Below are positions 59,329-64,000 of a stretch of DNA of 64,000 bases, piece after piece. Position 1 is the stretch's first letter. Every line of letters starts with the position of its first letter. A program made the translations under genes and the position numbers. The stretch comes from Sphingopyxis sp. LC81 (GTDB lineage Bacteria; Pseudomonadota; Alphaproteobacteria; Sphingomonadales; Sphingomonadaceae): assembly GCF_000756375.1 (NCBI RefSeq), contig NZ_JNFD01000021.1:124001-188000 (forward strand), given 5' to 3'. The notes under the pieces were generated by a model. It had not been told where the DNA came from, searched no databases, and was given only the letters and a program-made list of their open reading frames with translations.

Positions 59329-61650
59329 TTGGCCGACGCAGCGGTAAAAGAAAAACAGGTCAAACTGCAGGTGGCGAATGCACGCGCCGAAGAAAGCGGG
59401 GGAGGAATCGCCCGTATTCCGCGCTCCGCGATGGCCGAACTTGGCGTTACCGAAGGCGATATCGTCCAGATCAGCGGCAAACGCGAGACCGCCTCGCGCG
59501 TCGTGCTTCCCTATCCCGAGGATGAAGGGCTGGAAGTCATTCGCCTCGACGGCTTGCAGCGCGCCAATGCCGGCGCGGGTGCGGGCGATATGGTCGTGCT
59601 GAGCCGCGTTGAGACGCGCCCCGCGACGCGCGTCGTATTCGCCCCGGCGCAGGAGAATCTTCGCCTGCAGGGATCGGCCAATGCCCTGAAGCGCAGCTTT
59701 TTCGGCCGTCCGCTCGTCGCGGGCGATACCGTCGCGACCGCCGGACAGCAGCGGCTGGAGTCGGGCGATATGCCGCCGCAGCTTCGCCAGATGCTGAATG
59801 CGCCGGCCTATGCGCTCGCCGAGGTGCGCTTGCTCGTCGTATCGGCGGCCCCCAAGGGAATCGTCTTTATCGACGAGAATACCGAAATCGAGCTGCTTCC
59901 CGAATATCAGGAGCCGCAGGACGCGCGCCGCACCGACGTCACTTACGACGATCTTGGCGGTCTGGGCGATACGATCGACCAGCTGCGCGAGATGGTCGAG
60001 CTGCCGCTGCGCTATCCCGAACTGTTCCGTCGCCTCGGCGTCGATCCGCCGCGCGGCGTGCTGCTGCATGGCCCGCCGGGAACCGGCAAGACGCGGCTTG
60101 CGCGCGCGGTTGCCAACGAAAGCGAAGCGCAATTCTTCCTGATCAACGGGCCCGAGATCATGGGCAGCGCCTATGGCGAGTCCGAAAAGCGCCTGCGCGA
60201 TATCTTCGAGCAAGCGGCAAAGGCCGCGCCGTCGATCCTGTTCATCGACGAGATCGATTCGATCGCGCCGAAACGCGGGCAGGTGCAGGGCGAGGCCGAA
60301 AAACGCCTCGTTGCGCAGCTCTTGACGCTGATGGACGGGCTTGAGCCGCGGACGAACCTCGTCGTCATCGCGGCGACTAATCGTCCCGACGCGATCGACG
60401 AGGCGCTCCGGCGTCCGGGCCGCTTTGACCGCGAGATCGTGATCGGTGTCCCCGACGAGAGCGGACGACGCGAGATATTGGGCATCCACACGCGCGGCAT
60501 GCCGCTCGCCGAGAATGTTGACCTCGCGGAACTCGCGCGCACGACCTTCGGCTTCGTCGGCGCCGACATGGCCGCGCTGACCCGCGAGGCCGCGATCGAA
60601 GCGGTGCGGCGGATCATGCCGAAGCTCGACCTGGCCGAAGGCACAATCCCCGCCGAGGTGCTCGAAGAACTGCGCGTCACGCGCGAGGATTTCAACAATG
60701 CGCTGAAACGCGTCCAGCCGTCGGCGATGCGCGAAGTGATGGTGCAGGCGCCGAAAACGCGTTGGAGCGACATCGGCGGGCTCGACGCCGCGCGCGAAAA
60801 GCTGATCGAAGGGATCGAACTGCCGCTCAAGAATCCCGAGGCGTTCCGCCGGCTCGGGATCCGCGCCGCCAAGGGCTTCCTGCTCTATGGCCCGCCCGGA
60901 ACCGGCAAGACCCTGCTGGCGAAGGCGGCGGCGCGCGAATCCGATGCGAACTTCATCTCGATCAAATCGTCGGACCTGCTGTCCAAATGGTACGGCGAGA
61001 GCGAGCAGCAGATCGCACGGTTGTTCGCCCGCGCGCGGGCGGTTGCGCCGACGATCATCTTCATCGACGAACTCGACAGCCTGGTGCCGGCGCGCGGCAG
61101 CGGCGCGTCGGGCGAGCCGCAGGTGACCGAGCGTGTGGTCAACACGATTCTCGCCGAGATGGACGGGATCGAGGAAATGCAATCGGTGGTCGTCATCGGT
61201 GCGACCAACCGCCCGAACCTGATCGACCCCGCGTTGCTGCGTCCGGGGCGGCTCGACGAGCTGATTTACGTGGCGGTGCCCGACAAGGAGGGGCGCCGCC
61301 GCATTCTCGAAATCCAGACCGGCAACATGCCGCTCGCGAAGGATGTCGATCTGGCCGCGCTCGCCGAAAGGTCGGATCGTTTCACCGGCGCGGACCTTGA
61401 GGATCTGACGCGGCGTGCCGGGCTTGCCGCGCTCAAGCGGTCGCTCGACAGCGACACGGTGACGATGGAGGATTTCGAGGCGGCGCTGAAGGACACCCGC
61501 GCGTCGGTGACCGAGGCGATGGAAAAGGATTATGAAAAGATCCAGGGCGAGATCAAGCAGGCCGCGATGAGCGTCGATCCGATCGGCTTCTTCGCGCCCG
61601 GCATGCTCAAGCCCGTTCGCGAGCGCAAGCACGACAATACGGCCGACTAA
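59329..61650 (+). CDS. CDC48/VAT-like double AAA+ ATPase
   Basis: 773 residues from a TTG start with GGGAG upstream. An N-terminal double-psi-barrel-like domain (about 10-190: RIPRSAMAELGVTEGDIVQI) is followed by AAA domain D1 (Walker A GPPGTGKTRLARAVANE near 248, Walker B ILFIDEIDSIAPKRG) and D2 (Walker A GPPGTGKTLLAKAAARE near 522, Walker B IIFIDELDSLVPARG, RPGRLDELIYV arginine region). It is close in length to archaeal VAT and eukaryotic p97. A protein unfoldase role is inferred. No proteasome genes are nearby. Confidence 0.93.
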   Translation: MADAAVKEKQVKLQVANARAEESGGGIARIPRSAMAELGVTEGDIVQISGKRETASRVVLPYPEDEGLEVIRLDGLQRANAGAGAGDMVVLSRVETRPATRVVFAPAQENLRLQGSANALKRSFFGRPLVAGDTVATAGQQRLESGDMPPQLRQMLNAPAYALAEVRLLVVSAAPKGIVFIDENTEIELLPEYQEPQDARRTDVTYDDLGGLGDTIDQLREMVELPLRYPELFRRLGVDPPRGVLLHGPPGTGKTRLARAVANESEAQFFLINGPEIMGSAYGESEKRLRDIFEQAAKAAPSILFIDEIDSIAPKRGQVQGEAEKRLVAQLLTLMDGLEPRTNLVVIAATNRPDAIDEALRRPGRFDREIVIGVPDESGRREILGIHTRGMPLAENVDLAELARTTFGFVGADMAALTREAAIEAVRRIMPKLDLAEGTIPAEVLEELRVTREDFNNALKRVQPSAMREVMVQAPKTRWSDIGGLDAAREKLIEGIELPLKNPEAFRRLGIRAAKGFLLYGPPGTGKTLLAKAAARESDANFISIKSSDLLSKWYGESEQQIARLFARARAVAPTIIFIDELDSLVPARGSGASGEPQVTERVVNTILAEMDGIEEMQSVVVIGATNRPNLIDPALLRPGRLDELIYVAVPDKEGRRRILEIQTGNMPLAKDVDLAALAERSDRFTGADLEDLTRRAGLAALKRSLDSDTVTMEDFEAALKDTRASVTEAMEKDYEKIQGEIKQAAMSVDPIGFFAPGMLKPVRERKHDNTAD

Positions 61651-62963
61651 AGCTGCTTTTCCTTGGGCTGGTTCGGTTTCAGCGCCGACCAGCCCCACAG
61701 GACCAGCCAGCCGCAAAATCCCGCCATCAGGCCGTAAGCGACCATCGGGTGCCAATTATAGAGCAGCACACCGACCGCGGGCGATACGATATAGGCCGAC
61801 CCGTTGATCGATGCGGTCATCCCCGCGATGCTGCCCTGATCGCGGCGCGGCACCGATAGCGACGCGCCTGCGGTGAAACCCGGACGGAACAGTCCGAAGC
61901 CGAGCGAGGCGAGCGCGAAGCCGATGACGATGCCGTGGAAGTCGGCGGACAGGCCGGTCATCACCGTCCCGATCGCGCCGAGGCTGGCGCCGGCAAGCAC
62001 CGCGGTGCGCGGCGACATCTTGAGGAGCGGGATCAGCCCCCATTGCGAGAGCAGTGTCGCGAAGGCGCCCGCCATCAGCACGATACCCGTCATCGCGGCG
62101 CCCTCGTCGGGGCGAAGGCGGAGATGGAGGCGGTCGAGGATCAGGAAGCCGATCACGCCGAGCATCATCGCTTGCGCCTGCCCGCCGAACAAGCCGGCGA
62201 GCAGCCACGGCCGCACGCGCGTGTCGGTCCAGCGCAGGGGAGGGGCGTCGGCGCCCTGATCAAGAACCTGGTCCTCGGCCTCCTCGGCGGCGGTTTGCGG
62301 CGAACCACCCGTCGTGGGGTAGGAAACGATCGCACCGCGCGCCGCGAAGCGCGGCACGTCGTCGGGCAGGCGCCAGCGCAGCGCGATGAGCACCGCAAGG
62401 CCGATAGCCGCGAAGACGAGCAAGGGGCCGGCGAGGCCGACGATCGGCAGGATGAAGAAGGGCGCGATAGCGGGACCGATCACGGTGCCGAGCCCGAACG
62501 ACGAGGACACGAGCGACAGCGCCTGTGTGCGCTGGTCAGGATCGGTGCGCGCAGCGACATAGGCCTGCACTGCGGGGGGCGCCGCCGAGCCGAGCCCCCC
62601 ATAGAGGCTGCGAAACAGCGCGAAGAGGATGAAGGTCGTGCCCGCCGCGACCCAGCCCGCGAGGCCCGACCACAGCACAAGGCCGCACAGCGCCATCGAC
62701 GACAGGAAGCCGATGACGCCGAGCGCCATCAGCGCCTTGCGTCCGCGCTTGTCCGACTGGCGCGCCCAATGCGGCGCGGTGAGCACCCACAATAGCGCCG
62801 ACCAGCTGAACGCGAGGCTGACCCAGACGTCGGGAATGTGCAGTTTGGCGCCGATCGCGGGCAGGATCGATTGCATAGCGGTGTTGCCCGCGGCGGCGAC
62901 CAGCATCACCGCAAAGAGGACCACCATACGGTCCGAGGGGATGGAATGCGATGTCGTCGCCAT
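61647..62963 (-). CDS. MFS transporter (multidrug/TetA-like)
   Basis: 438 residues, about twelve membrane helices with a central loop (about 200-235, Glu/Ala-rich EEAEDQVLDQ). The MFS signature between helices 2 and 3 is APHWARQSDKRGRKALMALG. The closest general type is the DHA1 drug:H+ antiporter group; the substrate is unknown. It overlaps the stop of the convergent AAA+ gene by 4 bp. Confidence 0.88.
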   Translation of the reverse strand: MATTSHSIPSDRMVVLFAVMLVAAAGNTAMQSILPAIGAKLHIPDVWVSLAFSWSALLWVLTAPHWARQSDKRGRKALMALGVIGFLSSMALCGLVLWSGLAGWVAAGTTFILFALFRSLYGGLGSAAPPAVQAYVAARTDPDQRTQALSLVSSSFGLGTVIGPAIAPFFILPIVGLAGPLLVFAAIGLAVLIALRWRLPDDVPRFAARGAIVSYPTTGGSPQTAAEEAEDQVLDQGADAPPLRWTDTRVRPWLLAGLFGGQAQAMMLGVIGFLILDRLHLRLRPDEGAAMTGIVLMAGAFATLLSQWGLIPLLKMSPRTAVLAGASLGAIGTVMTGLSADFHGIVIGFALASLGFGLFRPGFTAGASLSVPRRDQGSIAGMTASINGSAYIVSPAVGVLLYNWHPMVAYGLMAGFCGWLVLWGWSALKPNQPKEKQL

Positions 62964-63110
62964 GTTCGCCCCCTCCTTGGCTTTGGTCGGTAACGCCGCC
63001 TCTCCCTACACGCGGGCGCCCCGCTGTCCAGAGTCAAGACAGACTCTTTCCTTGCGCCCCGGCGCCGATTTTGCCACGCCTTTGGCAACCGCAACAACGC
63101 GAAAGCCAAC

Positions 63111-63749
63111 ATGACCAATCCGCGGGCGCAGGCCCAAGAAACAAAAGCCCCGCTGACCCGCCGGGTTCGCGAGGGCGTAAAACGCTTTTTCGGACCGTGG
63201 GGCATGTTCGTCCGCGGCTTCATCAAGCATCCGGTCATGGTGGGATCGATCGTGCCGTCGTCGCCGACGCTGATCCGCCACATGCTGAAGCCCGTCGACT
63301 GGAAGAACACCAAGCTGTTCGTCGAATATGGCCCGGGCGTCGGCACCTTCTGCCGCCCTATACTCGAACATATGGCGGGCGATGCGACGCTGATCGCGAT
63401 CGACACGAATGAGGATTTCATCGACTATCTGCGTAAGGACATCCGCGACAGCCGCTTCGTCGCGGTTCACGGATCGGCCTCTGATGTCGAAGAGATCGTG
63501 CGCGCACACGGCTTTGAGCACGCCGACTATGTCCTTTCGGGCTTGCCCTTTTCGACGCTGCCCGCGGGTGTCGGCCCGGCGATCGCCGCCGCGACGCACC
63601 GCGTGCTTCGCCCCGGCGGCGCCTTTCTCGTCTATCAGTTCCGTGCCCGTGCGCGCGATTTTCTCGCCGTCCACTTTAATCGCATCGACAATGCGTTCGA
63701 ATGGGTCAATGTCCCGCCCTGCTTCCTGTTCTGGGGCTGGAAAGACTAA
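63111..63749 (+). CDS. SAM-dependent methyltransferase, phospholipid N-methyltransferase-like
   Basis: 212 residues. FFGPWGMFVRGFIKHPVMVGSIVPSSP-type opening (aliphatic, membrane-facing) is typical of PmtA-like enzymes. SAM motif I is VEYGPGVGTFCRPIL, with acidic motif IAIDTNEDF and SGLPFSTLPAG. It probably methylates a membrane lipid such as phosphatidylethanolamine. The stop overlaps the convergent phospholipase D gene by 4 bp, and the lipid theme is shared. Confidence 0.82.
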   Translation: MTNPRAQAQETKAPLTRRVREGVKRFFGPWGMFVRGFIKHPVMVGSIVPSSPTLIRHMLKPVDWKNTKLFVEYGPGVGTFCRPILEHMAGDATLIAIDTNEDFIDYLRKDIRDSRFVAVHGSASDVEEIVRAHGFEHADYVLSGLPFSTLPAGVGPAIAAATHRVLRPGGAFLVYQFRARARDFLAVHFNRIDNAFEWVNVPPCFLFWGWKD

Positions 63750-64000
63750 ACTTCCGGGTCGGGATCGCCGAGCCCGAAGTTCAATTTTCGCGACACCGTA
63801 TAATCGACGATGCCGACCACGAACCAGGCGAGCGTCCAGCGGATGCGCGTCAGCCAACCGGCGCGCGCCTTGTGCGAATTCGATGTGATGACTTCGCAAT
63901 CGGACCGCATCTCCGCAACGAAACCGCGCATCTGTCGGGCAAAGCCCGCGTCGGCGATCCGCACCATCACCTCGACGTTCACGAACAGGCTGCGCACGTC
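63746..64000 (-). CDS. Phospholipase D-type/cardiolipin synthase (C-terminal part, 5' end outside window)
   Basis: 85 C-terminal codons. DVRSLFVNVEVMVRIADAGF resembles the segment after the second HKD motif of cardiolipin synthases (N-x-D-x-RS-L..N.E). It is followed by RQMRGFVAEMRSDCEVITSN and a hydrophobic stretch (WTLAWFVVGIVDYTVSR). The HKD motifs themselves lie beyond the right edge. Confidence 0.75.
   Translation of the reverse strand, partial: DVRSLFVNVEVMVRIADAGFARQMRGFVAEMRSDCEVITSNSHKARAGWLTRIRWTLAWFVVGIVDYTVSRKLNFGLGDPDPEV

Noticed and set aside
59308..61755. 815-codon minus-strand open frame opposite the AAA+ ATPase
   Set aside because: Shadow frame; the plus strand carries both Walker A/B sets.

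Overview
The window looks like the chromosome of a high-GC alphaproteobacterium of the sphingomonad group (Sphingopyxis-like). This is judged from protein character, an UrcA-family protein, NasS/NasT control of nitrate assimilation and several small sphingomonad-type proteins. No rRNA or CRISPR array was seen. Three tRNA genes are present: Arg-ACG, Ser-GGA and Thr-GGT.

Layout. 0-5 kb: minus-strand cell-shape operon mreB-mreC-mreD-mrdA-rodA (rodA runs off the left edge). 5-8.7 kb: mutL, a metallo-beta-lactamase/rhodanese fusion and a small secreted protein. 8.7-17 kb: three unrelated extracytoplasmic phosphatases (NPP type, PhoD, PhoX), a MerR regulator divergent from a glutaredoxin-MauE fusion across a mer-like operator, ychF and a CAP-domain protein. 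16.7-21.6 kb: ypeA-like acetyltransferase, pth, rplY, two tandem TraB/GumN proteins, an XRE regulator with a membrane partner, and an UrcA protein. 21.8-31 kb: glyQ-glyS, ppdK, a DUF1214/DUF1254 pair, tRNA-Arg and a CYTH-CHAD protein.

31-41.7 kb is a complete nitrate assimilation locus on the minus strand: nasT-nasS, a leader RNA with an ANTAR-type hexaloop hairpin and a terminator, a NarK-type transporter, an alginate-export-type outer-membrane protein, nirB, nirD, nasA and the siroheme gene cobA. The last six genes overlap or nearly overlap and read as one operon under NasT antitermination.

41.93-56.48 kb is best read as a degraded genomic island. Its left end carries a 24-base near-copy of the 3' end of tRNA-Ser(GGA); its right end is the intact tRNA-Ser, with a frameshifted P4-type integrase fragment beside it. 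Cargo: VOC and DUF899 proteins, a LysR regulator, a TonB-dependent receptor, an aminotransferase, a set of small regulators (two paralogous winged-helix proteins, a LuxR-type protein with a C-terminal membrane anchor, a RadC/JAB protein), a secreted ComEC-like hydrolase and a RES/Xre toxin-antitoxin pair with a palindromic operator.

56.6-64 kb returns to chromosome-type genes: a cyclophilin, a DUF1905 protein, tRNA-Thr, a LysR regulator, a CDC48-like double AAA+ ATPase, an MFS transporter, a phospholipid-methyltransferase-like enzyme and the C-terminus of a phospholipase D/cardiolipin synthase cut by the right edge.
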